From positions 372,001-436,000 of the forward strand of contig NZ_PZPO01000004.1 of NCBI RefSeq assembly GCF_013306565.1: DNA of 64,000 nucleotides. The letters are read 5' to 3'. Made by a program: the position numbers and the translations under genes. This stretch comes from Hyphomicrobium sulfonivorans. GTDB lineage: Bacteria > Pseudomonadota > Alphaproteobacteria > Rhizobiales > Hyphomicrobiaceae. Of the stretch, positions 18,946 to 28,654 are shown one piece after another. Positions within the stretch are counted from its first letter, which is position 1. Each line of letters begins with the position of its first letter. Below the pieces are notes generated by a model. The model was not told the DNA's origin. It was given only the letters and a program-made list of their open reading frames with translations, and did not search any database.

Positions 18946-19666
18946 CGCTTTCCGCTCCTGCCACAACGCCTTCGCGTTTCAATAATGTCTGCGCCGCTGC
19001 CTGCTCGGCCGCGCGTTTGGAAGCCCCGGTGCCTTGCGCCGGCGCACATCCGTTGATGCGCACCTCGGACGTAAAGCTGGGGGCATGGTCCGGCCCGGTG
19101 CGGCCAATCTCGGTATACTCCGGCAGCGGCAAGCCCCTGCCCTGCGCCCATTCCTGCAGCGCCGACTTGGCATCAGGCCGCGCGGCCGCCGGACGGACGT
19201 CGTCCTGATCCTGCCAGAGATGCAGCACCACCGACCGCGCCGCGGGAAATCCGGAATCGAGAAACACTGCGCCCAGCAGCGCTTCCATCGCGTCGGCCAG
19301 GATCGTGCCCTTCTCGCGCCCGCCGCTCGACGCTTCGCTTTCCGACAGGATGAGATGCTGCCCCACGCCGATGGCACGCGCGACGTGGGCACAGGCCTCG
19401 CCGCGCACCATGCGATTGAAGCGACGCGCCAGCTCGCCCTCGTTGGCGGTCGGGAACTGCGCGATCAGCTTGTCAGCGATCACCAGCCCGAGGACGCGAT
19501 CGCCGATAAACTCAAGCCGCTCGTTATCGCTGCGGTGCACTTTGCCGCCGCGCATGCTGGCGTGGGTCAGCGCAACTTCGACAAGCTGCTGATCGCGGAA
19601 CCGGTGCCCCAGCGCCTTTTCAAGATCTTTGAATTTTCTCGGGCGCAGGATCACGACACGCTGCAC
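18938..19666 (-). CDS. rnc: Ribonuclease III
   Basis: Double-strand-specific endonuclease for rRNA and mRNA processing. At 242 aa it has the RNase III signature NERLEFIGDRVLG at 48-60 (Arg stands where most bacterial homologues have Ser or other small residues), a second catalytic motif LADAMEALLGAVFLDSG, and a dsRNA-binding domain at about 160-235 (DAKSALQEWAQGRGLPLPEY ... GASKRAAEQAAAQTLL). It is flanked by lepB upstream and era downstream on the same strand; the 8-bp overlap with era suggests coupling. Confidence 0.97.
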   Translation of the reverse strand: MQRVVILRPRKFKDLEKALGHRFRDQQLVEVALTHASMRGGKVHRSDNERLEFIGDRVLGLVIADKLIAQFPTANEGELARRFNRMVRGEACAHVARAIGVGQHLILSESEASSGGREKGTILADAMEALLGAVFLDSGFPAARSVVLHLWQDQDDVRPAAARPDAKSALQEWAQGRGLPLPEYTEIGRTGPDHAPSFTSEVRINGCAPAQGTGASKRAAEQAAAQTLLKREGVVAGAESDE

Positions 19667-19699
19667 GTCCTGAAAGCCATATGGCTGAAAGCATTTTGG

Positions 19700-19726
19700 C
19701 CGCCGCGCAGAGCATTTGCGCGGCGG
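19700..19726. other. Hairpin between lepB and rnc
   Basis: A 9-bp perfect stem CCGCCGCGC / GCGCGGCGG (19700-19708 with 19718-19726) with a 9-nt loop, inside the 84-base lepB-rnc spacer. It has no adjacent T run. It may be an RNA processing or stability element of the operon. Confidence 0.5.
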
Positions 19727-19750
19727 TCGGCTGGATTGGCTGAACGCAGA

Positions 19751-20512
19751 CTATCGAACCAGCTTGAAGAAACGGTTCCAGCGGATATCCGCCGGCCAGG
19801 TCCACGGCTGCCACAGGCTGAACGCGCCCGGCTCGTCGACAGCAGCGGAGAAGAAAATGATCTCCGCGCGGCCGATCAGGTTGTCATAGGGCACATAACC
19901 GACGCCCCAGGTGGCGCGGCTGTCGGTAGAGTTGTCCCGGTTGTCGCCCATCATGAAGTAGTGGCCCTCGGGAACCTTGTAGGGGCCGACATTGTCGAAC
20001 GGGCCGTTGGGCTCAGCATCCAGCACGGTATACTTCACGCCGTTGGGCAGCGTTTCCTCATAGGCCGGAATGGGACGCGCCGGGCCACCATCCTCGTGGG
20101 TGACGAAATCACCGATACGGCGCCGCGGAACTTCCTCGCCGTTGATGAACAGCAGTCCGCCGCGCACGTCGATTTCATCGCCCGGCAGGCCGATCACGCG
20201 CTTGATGTAATCGGTGGAATTATCGCGCGGCAGCTTGAAAACGGCGACATCGCCTCGCTTGGGCTCGGCGCCGAAGATGCGGCCCTCAAACGGGATCAGG
20301 TTGTAGAACGAATAGCGCGAGTAGCCGTACGACAGCTTCGACACGAAGAGATAATCGCCGACCAGCAGCGTTTCCTTCATCGAGCCGGAAGGAATATTGA
20401 AGGGCTGATACAGGAAGGTGCGCACCACCATGGCAATGGCCAGCGCTTCGATGACGATCGTGGCCGTTTCCAGCCAGCCCCCGCCCTTTTTCGTGTTTGC
20501 CGATACGGCCAT
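19751..20512 (-). CDS. lepB: Signal peptidase I
   Basis: Inner-membrane serine protease that removes signal peptides from exported proteins. In 253 aa it has one membrane segment (about 18-37), the nucleophile Ser44 in PSGSMKETLLVGDYLFVSK, the general base Lys104 in DYIKRVIGLPGDEI, and box E GDNRDNSTDSR. It is the first gene of the lepB-rnc-era operon. In several relatives acpS lies immediately upstream, but none is found here. Confidence 0.98.
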   Translation of the reverse strand: MAVSANTKKGGGWLETATIVIEALAIAMVVRTFLYQPFNIPSGSMKETLLVGDYLFVSKLSYGYSRYSFYNLIPFEGRIFGAEPKRGDVAVFKLPRDNSTDYIKRVIGLPGDEIDVRGGLLFINGEEVPRRRIGDFVTHEDGGPARPIPAYEETLPNGVKYTVLDAEPNGPFDNVGPYKVPEGHYFMMGDNRDNSTDSRATWGVGYVPYDNLIGRAEIIFFSAAVDEPGAFSLWQPWTWPADIRWNRFFKLVR

Positions 20513-22510
<1,998 letters not shown>

Positions 22511-22936
22511 TCGCGCTGCAACGGCGATAAGCTGTTGGTTGCAAAATTTCACGCGTCCGCTTCGGCGGGCGCGTTTTTTATTGCGAGGCAGCTAGCGCGC
22601 CGATGCATCGCATTGCGATGTGTCTTCACCGCGTCCGGCGCAGCACCATATTTTTATCAGATGCTGATGCGTCGCTCGCTGCCGGTGGCTACATCGCCCA
22701 ACGAGCAACCGGTGGTGACGCAAAACCGTCACGCGGCGGCGCAGCAAAGTGCTGAACAGGTCGCCGCTTCTCCCGAAAGTAAACGCACCGGCACAAATGC
22801 CGTGCATTCCGTCAATGCAGCCAAAATGGTGCGGCGGTCGCAGCCACTAGCCTTGGCGCGCAAAATGGTGAAACTAGCCGTGCCCCTTGTTCAAGCCGCC
22901 CCGCCCGCGACCCATCGCAAAGAGTACTCCCCTCAC
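22511..22936. other. Intergenic region (426 bases)
   Basis: Holds the gdhA terminator near its left end. The frame of the downstream phosphatase stays open leftward through most of it, but the encoded sequence (Ala, Arg, Ser-rich, no domain) does not look like a protein. No other gene was seen. Confidence 0.5.
22551..22580 (+). terminator. Intrinsic terminator of gdhA
   Basis: Stem ACGCGTCCGC / GCGGGCGCGT (22551-22560 with 22565-22574, one wobble), stable TTCG tetraloop, then TTTTTA. It lies 41 bases after the gdhA stop. Confidence 0.92.
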
Positions 22937-23815
22937 ATGACCCAGAACCTTATTGCACCACCGATACTCGCCCATGCCGGTGCGTTGCTGAGCAACTATG
23001 ACGTGATCTTCTGCGATGTCTGGGGTGTGCTGCACGATGGGCTGAAGGCCTTCCCCACCACGTGCGACGCGCTGCAGCGGTTCCGCAACAACGGCGGCAC
23101 CGTTGTGCTGGTCTCAAACGCGCCGGTTCCCGGTCCGCGCGTCTCCGCCATGCTGGAAAGCCGCGCCGTGCCGGATGACACTTGGGACGACATCGTTTCC
23201 TCTGGTGAACTTGCGCTTCAGCACGCCGACGCGATGGGCTATCGCACCATCTATTGTATCGGCCCAACGCAGCGGGACGCGGCGACGTTTCTGCGCGTTA
23301 AGGCGGCCCGCACCGATTTTGACGACGCCGAAGCCATTCTGTGCACGGGCCTCAACGACGACATGACGGAAACGGCCGACGATTACCGGCCGCTGCTGGA
23401 AAAGGCACTCGCACGCAAGCTGCCTTTTATCTGCGCCAATCCCGACCTTGTTGTCGATGTTGGCGGCAAACAGTTTCTGTGCGCCGGCGCCATCGCCGAT
23501 CTCTATGAGCGTATGGGCGGCGAGGTATTCTGGGCCGGCAAGCCATTCGCCAACGCTTATGAAGCGGCGCATGCCAGCGCCAACAAACTTCGCGGCGCCG
23601 AAGTGCCGAAGTCGCGCATCATCGCTGTGGGTGACAGCCTGCGCACCGACCTGAAAGGCGCGGAAGCCTACGGCATCGACGCCATCTTCGTGGCATCGGG
23701 CATCCACCGCGAAGAAACGATGGGCGCAACGTCACTGTCGGAAGCAAAACTGCAGAGCCTGTTCGCTCCGCCCGCACCGCAACCCATCGCGGTGATGGAA
23801 AAGCTTGTCTGGTGA
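22937..23815 (+). CDS. HAD-superfamily class IIA hydrolase
   Basis: A 292-residue phosphatase of the HAD superfamily, subclass IIA (NagD/pyridoxal-phosphatase-like). The nucleophile motif reads FCDVWGVLHDG, motif II LVSNAP, and the C-terminal motif IV GDSLRTDLKGAEAYGIDAIFV. The cap residues match the group annotated as TIGR01459, common in this order, whose physiological substrate is not known. The start MTQNLIAPP at 22937 is supported because family homology begins there. A much longer in-frame opening to 22535 is low-complexity and overlaps the gdhA terminator. Confidence 0.92.
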   Translation: MTQNLIAPPILAHAGALLSNYDVIFCDVWGVLHDGLKAFPTTCDALQRFRNNGGTVVLVSNAPVPGPRVSAMLESRAVPDDTWDDIVSSGELALQHADAMGYRTIYCIGPTQRDAATFLRVKAARTDFDDAEAILCTGLNDDMTETADDYRPLLEKALARKLPFICANPDLVVDVGGKQFLCAGAIADLYERMGGEVFWAGKPFANAYEAAHASANKLRGAEVPKSRIIAVGDSLRTDLKGAEAYGIDAIFVASGIHREETMGATSLSEAKLQSLFAPPAPQPIAVMEKLVW

Positions 23816-24052
23816 CAACCGTACGGCGATCATAATTTGCGTTTGGCGCGAACAAAACAGGGCGCCCGATCAGACGTTTACCGGTCGGTTACCTTAACGG
23901 TTCATCTTTGTATGTAGACGCCTGAGACGTCTACCGCCCCCACGGCACGATCGCTTTTGCCGGTTTCGGCTTCATCCGGTTTGCCGGACTGCAGCCGCAG
24001 CCCGATCAGCGACTATCCATGGCGGCGCGTGCAACGATGAAAGAGAACACGC

Positions 24053-24358
24053 ATGATGTTCGCTCGCCCCTCCTCACGCCTCCGTCTTCACGCCAGCCGC
24101 GCAGCATTGGTTGCAGCAGTTGCCATTGTTGCTTCCGTCACTCTCACGGTTTCGGCGCAGGCCGTAAGCCCGCAAGTCCGCAGCGCGTGCGCCAACGACT
24201 ACTTCACCCATTGCAGCAGCAATCCGCCGAACAGCCGTGAGACCAACCGGTGCATGCGCGCCGTAGGTGCACGCCTGTCCAAGGGTTGCATCGCCGCCCT
24301 CGCCGACGCTGGATACGTGCCGAAGTCGCGCCTTTCGCGTCGTTCCGCCAGCCGCTGA
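24053..24358 (+). CDS. Small secreted four-Cys protein
   Basis: A 101-residue protein with a signal peptide (about 1-37, VAIVASVTLTVSAQA). The mature part contains four Cys in the spacing SACANDYFTHCSS...NRCMRAV...KGCIAAL, followed by a basic tail. This pattern (acidic YF.HC, then CMRA...L...C) recurs in short exported proteins of Rhizobiales with no known role. Two closely spaced ATGs (24053, 24056) could both serve as the start. A single gene followed by a stem-loop at 24369-24402. Confidence 0.75.
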   Translation: MMFARPSSRLRLHASRAALVAAVAIVASVTLTVSAQAVSPQVRSACANDYFTHCSSNPPNSRETNRCMRAVGARLSKGCIAALADAGYVPKSRLSRRSASR

Positions 24359-24368
24359 GCGCAGACCC

Positions 24369-24402
24369 CAGAGGGCAGCCGGACGACGTCCGATGCCCTC
24401 TG
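24369..24402 (+). terminator. Stem-loop after the small secreted protein gene
   Basis: CAGAGGGCA (24369-24377) pairs with TGCCCTCTG (24394-24402), with an inner GGAC/GTCC pair. There is no clear T run, so termination strength is uncertain. Confidence 0.6.
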
Positions 24403-24537
24403 ACAGTCTGAACTCTGTGTTTGACCGCGCTATCATTACGGCTATTGTCGAGAATACGGGCGCACGCCCTCTGGCCAGTCTCGGCAGCTCATTTGCGGCA
24501 GCCTAGTCGCCGACCGCACAGTATTTTGAGTAAACAA

Positions 24538-24690
24538 ATGGCCCGTTTCCTGTACGCGATTGAAGATCGGCTCGAAGATGCTGTCGCCGACCAGCGCCTG
24601 CCCCGCTGGATGCGCCAGATCACCCGAGCGGCCAGCCGCACAATTGGCGAAATGGGAGATATGATCTCCCGGCATCGCGGCCACGCCTGA
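24538..24690 (+). CDS. Possible small protein, 50 aa
   Basis: An open frame encoding a charged, helix-prone peptide (ARFLYAIEDRLEDAVADQRLPRWMRQITRAASRTIGEMGDMISRHRGHA in overlapping parts). Its composition (Arg, Asp, Glu, Met) is protein-like, and it sits in an otherwise empty stretch. No clear ribosome-binding site is seen before the ATG; a TTG at 24526 is an alternative. I do not recognise it. Confidence 0.35.
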   Translation: MARFLYAIEDRLEDAVADQRLPRWMRQITRAASRTIGEMGDMISRHRGHA

Positions 24691-24829
24691 TCGAAGCGTG
24701 AATCGGGCCGTCGACAGCCTTAATTTCCGGCCGGGAAAAATCGCGCTCAATGTCGCTGCCGGCAGGGTAGCAGTCGGGCGATTGACCTGCTAATGAGCGC
24801 TTCCGAACTCGAACCTTTCTGGAGCTGCC

Positions 24830-25258
24830 ATGAGCGACGCCGACAGCACGGCGCGGAACGAAACCGCCGCCCTCATCCGCCGCTATTACGAAGCCTTCAA
24901 CGGCGGCAATAGTGAAGGCATGATCGCATGCCTCGCCGATGACATCATTCATGATGTCAATCAGGGCGAGCGCCGCGTCGGCCTCGACAAGTTCAAGGCG
25001 TTCAACGCCCGCATGGACCATCACTATCAGGAGAAGCTTGAGAACATCTCCGTGATGGTGAACGAGGACGGCACCCGCGCCGCCGCTGAATTCAACGTGC
25101 ACGGCGTTTACAAGGCCACGGACAGTGGTCTTCCCGACGCCAACGGCCAGACCTATATTCTGCCGGCCGGTACGTTCTTCGCCATTCGCGACGGCAAGAT
25201 CGCCCGCGTCACCACCTATTACAACCTGACCGACTGGATCGCGCAGGTTTCCGGCTGA
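24830..25258 (+). CDS. NTF2-like / ketosteroid-isomerase-related protein
   Basis: A 142-residue protein of the NTF2-like (SnoaL) cone fold: an N-terminal helix ETAALIRRYYEAFNGGNSEGMIACLADDIIHDVN, then G.ERRVGLDKFKAF, and a C-terminal beta sheet ending TFFAIRDGKIARVTTYYNLTDWIAQV. The pattern with Asn-Gln-Gly after the first helix resembles the ketosteroid isomerase-related proteins, whose reaction is not established. It is followed 28 bases on by panD on the same strand, so the two probably share a transcript. GNAT and nitrilase-type genes lie further down. Confidence 0.85.
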   Translation: MSDADSTARNETAALIRRYYEAFNGGNSEGMIACLADDIIHDVNQGERRVGLDKFKAFNARMDHHYQEKLENISVMVNEDGTRAAAEFNVHGVYKATDSGLPDANGQTYILPAGTFFAIRDGKIARVTTYYNLTDWIAQVSG

Positions 25259-25286
25259 CCTTCGTTCGCGACAGGACCAACGCCCC

Positions 25287-25661
25287 ATGCTCGTCACTAT
25301 GCTGAGGTGCAAGCTGCACCGGGCCACCGTTACGGAATGCGACCTGCATTATCAGGGTTCGCTGAAGATCGACGCTGATCTCATTGCTGCCGCCGGCTTG
25401 CTGCTGAACGAACGCATTGAGGTCTACAACATCGACAACGGCCAGCGCTTCTCGACCTACGTGATCGAGGGGCCAGCCGGCAGCGGTGTCATCGGTCTCA
25501 ACGGCGCGGCGGCGCGTATGGCGTGCAACGGCGACAAGATCATCATCTGCGCCTATGGGCAGCTTGATCTTGAGCAGGCGAAAAACCATCACCCGCAGAT
25601 TGTCCTGCTGGGCGAAGGCAACAAGATCACCGGTGTGACGGACAGCCCGTCGGCCGATTAG
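25287..25661 (+). CDS. panD: Aspartate 1-decarboxylase precursor
   Basis: Pyruvoyl enzyme making beta-alanine from aspartate for pantothenate and CoA synthesis. At 124 aa it has the self-cleavage site Gly24-Ser25 in HYQGSLKID, catalytic Lys9 and His11 (RCKLHRATVTE), and the LNGAAARMACNGDKIIICAYG core. The proenzyme is cut to create the N-terminal pyruvoyl group from Ser25. It is unusual to find it between an NTF2-like protein and a GNAT/amidase pair rather than with panB or panC. A terminator follows. Confidence 0.97.
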   Translation: MLVTMLRCKLHRATVTECDLHYQGSLKIDADLIAAAGLLLNERIEVYNIDNGQRFSTYVIEGPAGSGVIGLNGAAARMACNGDKIIICAYGQLDLEQAKNHHPQIVLLGEGNKITGVTDSPSAD

Positions 25662-25693
25662 GCTGCTCCACCGCACCGCATGAAGCTGATGCC

Positions 25694-25730
25694 AAATCGC
25701 TCCGGGCTGATAAAGTCCGGGGCGATTTGT
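25694..25730 (+). terminator. Terminator after panD
   Basis: Stem AAATCGCTCCGG / CCGGGGCGATTT (25694-25705 with 25717-25728, one wobble), 11-nt loop, then TTGTCTTT. Confidence 0.75.
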
Positions 25731-25794
25731 CTTTCACCCGTCAGAGCACGATGGCTTTGCTCACAATCGCAATGCGGCTCTGGCCAATGATTTG

Positions 25795-25843
25795 GACCGA
25801 TCATTCACGCTGCCGATCGATAGGCCGCATAGCGATCATCGTC
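25795..25843. repeat. 49-nt palindromic dispersed repeat, copy 2
   Basis: Matches copy 1 (4864-4912) at 38 of 49 positions, including the shared ends GACCGAT and ATCAT.GTC and the core GATAGG. The inner stem is partly decayed. It ends 13 bases before the GNAT start codon, so it lies in that gene's leader. Confidence 0.6.
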
Positions 25844-25856
25844 CGGAGAACCTGTA

Positions 25857-26447
25857 ATGGCTCTTGAAGTGAAATCCCTCACCGGCCAACAGCTGCATGA
25901 TGTGCTGCCGGCTTTGGCCCGTTTGCGCATCATCGTGTTTCGTGACTGGCCGTATCTGTATGACGGCACGCTCGAATACGAAGAGAAGTATTTGGCCCAG
26001 TTCGCCGCTGCGCCTGGCGCCGTGTGCATCATCGCGCAGGATGGCGATGAGATCGTTGGTGCCTCAACGGCTGCGCCGATGATCGAGCACGCCGATGAAT
26101 TCGCCGAGCCGTTCGAGAAAGCCGGCTTCGACCTCAACAAGATCTTTTACTGCGGCGAATCCGTGCTGCTAAAATCGCATCGCGGTCATGGGCTCGGCCA
26201 CGCGTTCTTCGATGGTCGCGAGGCGCACGCGCGCAAGCTCGGCGGCTTCACGCACTCCACGTTCTGCCGCGTGGTGCGCCCGGACGATCATCCGCTGAAG
26301 CCCGCCGATTATCTGCCGCTCGATGGCTTCTGGAAGAAGCGCGGCTATGCGCCGGTCGATGGTCTGGTTGCGACCTACGACTGGAAGGACATCGACCAGA
26401 GCGAAGAGACAACACACCAGATGCAGTTCTGGATGAAACCGCTGTGA
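25857..26447 (+). CDS. GNAT-family N-acetyltransferase
   Basis: A 196-residue protein of the GNAT fold. The CoA-binding motif A region reads YCGESVLLKSHRGHGLGHAFFDGREAHARKLGG, with the R-G-x-G-x-G/A-type turn as RGHGLG, and a beta-4 strand AVCIIAQDGDEIVGASTAAP. The acceptor is unknown. The gene is separated from panD by a terminator and a repeat, and is followed by a nitrilase-superfamily gene 78 bases on. It ends MQFWMKPL. Confidence 0.9.
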   Translation: MALEVKSLTGQQLHDVLPALARLRIIVFRDWPYLYDGTLEYEEKYLAQFAAAPGAVCIIAQDGDEIVGASTAAPMIEHADEFAEPFEKAGFDLNKIFYCGESVLLKSHRGHGLGHAFFDGREAHARKLGGFTHSTFCRVVRPDDHPLKPADYLPLDGFWKKRGYAPVDGLVATYDWKDIDQSEETTHQMQFWMKPL

Positions 26448-26525
26448 TGCATGATGCAGCGCGCCGATCCGGTTGCGTGCGCGCGATCATCTCCCCGTTG
26501 CAACGCCTGAAATTTTGAGAATGTC

Positions 26526-27434
26526 ATGAGCCTTCGCACCACCCTCAAGGCTGCCAGCGCGCAGTACCCGATCGGGCAGCCCGCCAATCTTGACGAATGG
26601 CGCCACAAGATCGCCGGCTGGGTTGCCAATGGCGCGGCGACCGGCGCGGAAATTCTGGTGTTCCCGGAATATGCCGCCATCGAACAGGCTGCTGCGCTTG
26701 GCGAGCACGTCTACAGCGATCTGGCCGCTACGCTGCATGCGGTTGCGGAGCTTGAGCAGTCGCGCATCGACTTCCATCGCGAACTGGCGATGCGCCACAA
26801 CGTTTTCATCCTCGTCGGCAGTGGCCCGTCGCGCAAACCGGATGGCCGCTATGTCAACGCTGCTCCGCTGGTGACGCCGAAGGGCAATGTCGGCGTGCAG
26901 GAAAAGCTGATCATGACACCGTTCGAGGTTGATTGGGGCATCACCGCCAGCGCCGACGCGCGCGTGTTCGACACCGAGCTCGGCCGCATCGGCATCAACA
27001 TCTGCTACGACAGCGAGTTCCCGCTGCTGGCACGCGCGATGGTGGAAGCAGGCGCGGAAATCCTGCTGGTGCCATCGTGCACCGAGCGTATCTCCGGCTA
27101 TCACCGTGTGCGTACAGGTTCGCGGGCGCGCGCGCTGGAAAACCAGATTGCGGCTATTGTCAGTCCTACAGTGGGTGAAGCGCCGTGGTCGCCGGCTGTC
27201 GATTTCAATTCCGGATCGGCGGGCATTTATGTGCCGGCGGAGCAGACGGTTTCCGACACCGGCGTATTGGTGCAGGGCACGATGAACGCACCGGAATGGG
27301 TTGTTGGCGAGATCGACCTTGCGCGGCTGCGGCACCTCAGAACCTCAGGCGAAATGCGCAACTTCTCGGATTGGTCAAACCAGGCTGGCGCTGCATCGCT
27401 CGCCGACAGGGTTGAGGTTGTTGAGCTGACGTAA
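26526..27434 (+). CDS. Carbon-nitrogen hydrolase (nitrilase superfamily)
   Basis: A 302-residue amidase-type enzyme. The catalytic Glu-Lys-Cys triad is visible: Glu48 (LVFPEYAAIEQ), Lys127 (QEKLIMTPFEVDWG) and Cys160 (GINICYDSEFPLLAR). The arrangement fits the amidase branch that cleaves C-N bonds of linear amides or N-carbamoyl groups rather than true nitriles. Its partner gene is a GNAT acetyltransferase, so an acyl-amide cycle is conceivable. The gene ends in a strong shared terminator. Confidence 0.93.
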   Translation: MSLRTTLKAASAQYPIGQPANLDEWRHKIAGWVANGAATGAEILVFPEYAAIEQAAALGEHVYSDLAATLHAVAELEQSRIDFHRELAMRHNVFILVGSGPSRKPDGRYVNAAPLVTPKGNVGVQEKLIMTPFEVDWGITASADARVFDTELGRIGINICYDSEFPLLARAMVEAGAEILLVPSCTERISGYHRVRTGSRARALENQIAAIVSPTVGEAPWSPAVDFNSGSAGIYVPAEQTVSDTGVLVQGTMNAPEWVVGEIDLARLRHLRTSGEMRNFSDWSNQAGAASLADRVEVVELT

Positions 27435-27458
27435 CGGCTGCCGCCAAAACTAAATAAG

Positions 27459-27495
27459 AATGCGCCGGGAGATGAGTATCTCCCGGCGCATTTTG
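27459..27495. terminator. Strong bidirectional terminator
   Basis: A 15-bp perfect stem (27459-27473 with 27478-27492) with a GAGT loop, followed by TTG and TTTT on the plus strand, and preceded on the other side by an A-rich run that serves the minus strand. It lies between convergent genes (nitrilase-like and SIMPL). Confidence 0.92.
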
Positions 27496-27517
27496 TTTTC
27501 GCACCAGTGCGTGGCGA

Positions 27518-28228
27518 CTACTTCAGCGCCCACGTGATGGTCACGCTGGCCTCGAGCGTCTCGGTGCCGCGCTCGATGGGTGCAGCATCGGCCTTCATCG
27601 CGCGCGCCGACATAAACACCGGCCGCGGGCCCTCGCCGCCGCCTTCGGTGATGGTCAGCACCTCACCCACGGAAGCACCGGCCGCAGCCGCAAACAATTC
27701 AGCCCGCCGGCGTGCATTGGCGACGGCTTCCTTGCGTGCATCGTCCAGCAGTGTTTCTGCCTTGCTGACTTCGAAGTTCAGCCCTGCACTGCGGTTTGCA
27801 CCCGCAGTAACCAGCCGGTCAAAAATATCGCCGAGCTTGTCGAGGTCGCGCACCAGCACCTGCACCTCGTTGCTCACCGAGTAGCCGTCGATGGCGGGGG
27901 CTTGCCCTTCCATCGGCCGCGTGTAGCGGGGCTCGACACGAAACTGCGAAGTCTGGATGTCCTTGGCGTCGATGCCGGCGCCCTTCAATTCATCGATCAC
28001 CTTGCGCATCGCCGCCGAATTGACGGTCAGCGCCTCGCGCGCGGTCTTACCTTCGGCGGTGACACCGGACGAGATTCGGGCGCGATCGGGCTCCACGGTG
28101 ACGCTGCCGCTCGCCGTTACGGTGACCGTGCGGCGCGATTTATCGTCGTCCGCCTGGGCGCCGGAAGCAAAGCCCAGCAGCGCGAGGCCAGCCATCGCGG
28201 GCCGGAAGTGTGCTGTGAAAAAGCGCAT
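27518..28228 (-). CDS. SIMPL-domain (DUF541) periplasmic protein
   Basis: A 236-residue exported protein. The signal peptide spans about 1-26 (LALLGFASGAQA). The mature protein is one SIMPL/DUF541 domain: VTVTASGSVTVEPDRARISSGV, then GIDAKDIQTSQFRVEPRY, and DARKEAVANARRRAELFAAAAG. These proteins, including E. coli YggE, reside in the periplasm and are linked to oxidative stress, with no agreed biochemical function. I chose the ATG at 28228 because it gives a good signal sequence. The 27 extra codons upstream (to 28309) run through a direct repeat and look non-coding. Confidence 0.9.
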   Translation of the reverse strand: MRFFTAHFRPAMAGLALLGFASGAQADDDKSRRTVTVTASGSVTVEPDRARISSGVTAEGKTAREALTVNSAAMRKVIDELKGAGIDAKDIQTSQFRVEPRYTRPMEGQAPAIDGYSVSNEVQVLVRDLDKLGDIFDRLVTAGANRSAGLNFEVSKAETLLDDARKEAVANARRRAELFAAAAGASVGEVLTITEGGGEGPRPVFMSARAMKADAAPIERGTETLEASVTITWALK

Positions 28229-28291
28229 AGTTTCGAACCTTGAGTGATTACGGGGGGTATTTGCGTTGCCGAAGCCGTGTCGACTAACCGA

Positions 28292-28325
28292 ACATATGGG
28301 ACGTTTCACGACATATGGGACGTTT
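28292..28325. promoter_or_regulatory. 15-bp direct repeat upstream of the SIMPL gene
   Basis: ACATATGGGACGTTT occurs twice (28292-28306 and 28311-28325), 19 bases apart, about 65 bases upstream of the SIMPL start. The tandem spacing suggests a binding site for a dimeric or cooperative regulator. The protein is unknown. Confidence 0.5.
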
Positions 28326-28424
28326 TGGTGCGCAAATCGTCATCTTGGGATTTTGTCGCGAATTCTGCTATGAGGAGCGCGCGCTTCGACTGGCGGCCAC
28401 TCCTTTGGCTGACGCCCCCAGTTC

Positions 28425-28500
28425 GGGCCCGTAGCTCAATGGTTAGAGCTGACGGCTCATAACCGTCTGGTTCCAGGTTCGAATCCTGGCGGGCCCACCA
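28425..28500 (+). tRNA. tRNA with anticodon CAT, probably Ile2 (lysidine type)
   Basis: A complete 76-nt cloverleaf with encoded CCA. The acceptor stem GGGCCCG / CGGGCCC is perfect. The anticodon stem GACGG/CCGTC holds the loop CTCATAA (anticodon at 28458-28460), and the T-arm carries TTCGAAT. CAT may be initiator Met, elongator Met or Ile2. The C4-G69 and C5-G68 pairs are determinants recognised by the lysidine synthetase TilS, and the CTCATAA loop matches E. coli ileX. I therefore favour Ile2. Initiator features (three G-C pairs in the anticodon stem, unpaired 1-72) are absent. Confidence 0.9.
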
Positions 28501-28654
28501 TTTTTATTTGCGCGCAGCAGCCGCACCAATCCTGCGGGCGTTGGTTTGGTTCATGCGCCTGAGGGCGGGTCCAGATGGCGACGGACGATCTGCGGGGTTT
28601 GCCGCACCGGTTTGCCTTAGCCACTCGCAAAAACAATGAGGCAATCTCGGTTCC

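Larger units (their letters stand above)
24359..24829. other. Intergenic region with stem-loop and one doubtful small ORF
   Basis: Contains the stem-loop 24369-24402 and a possible 50-codon ORF at 24538-24690. Otherwise I see nothing I can assign. The segment just before the NTF2-like gene carries GGAGCTGCC ahead of its ATG. Confidence 0.5.

Noticed and set aside
22535-22936. N-terminal extension of the HAD phosphatase
   Set aside because: The encoded 134 residues are low-complexity and start inside the gdhA terminator region; the family begins at 22937.
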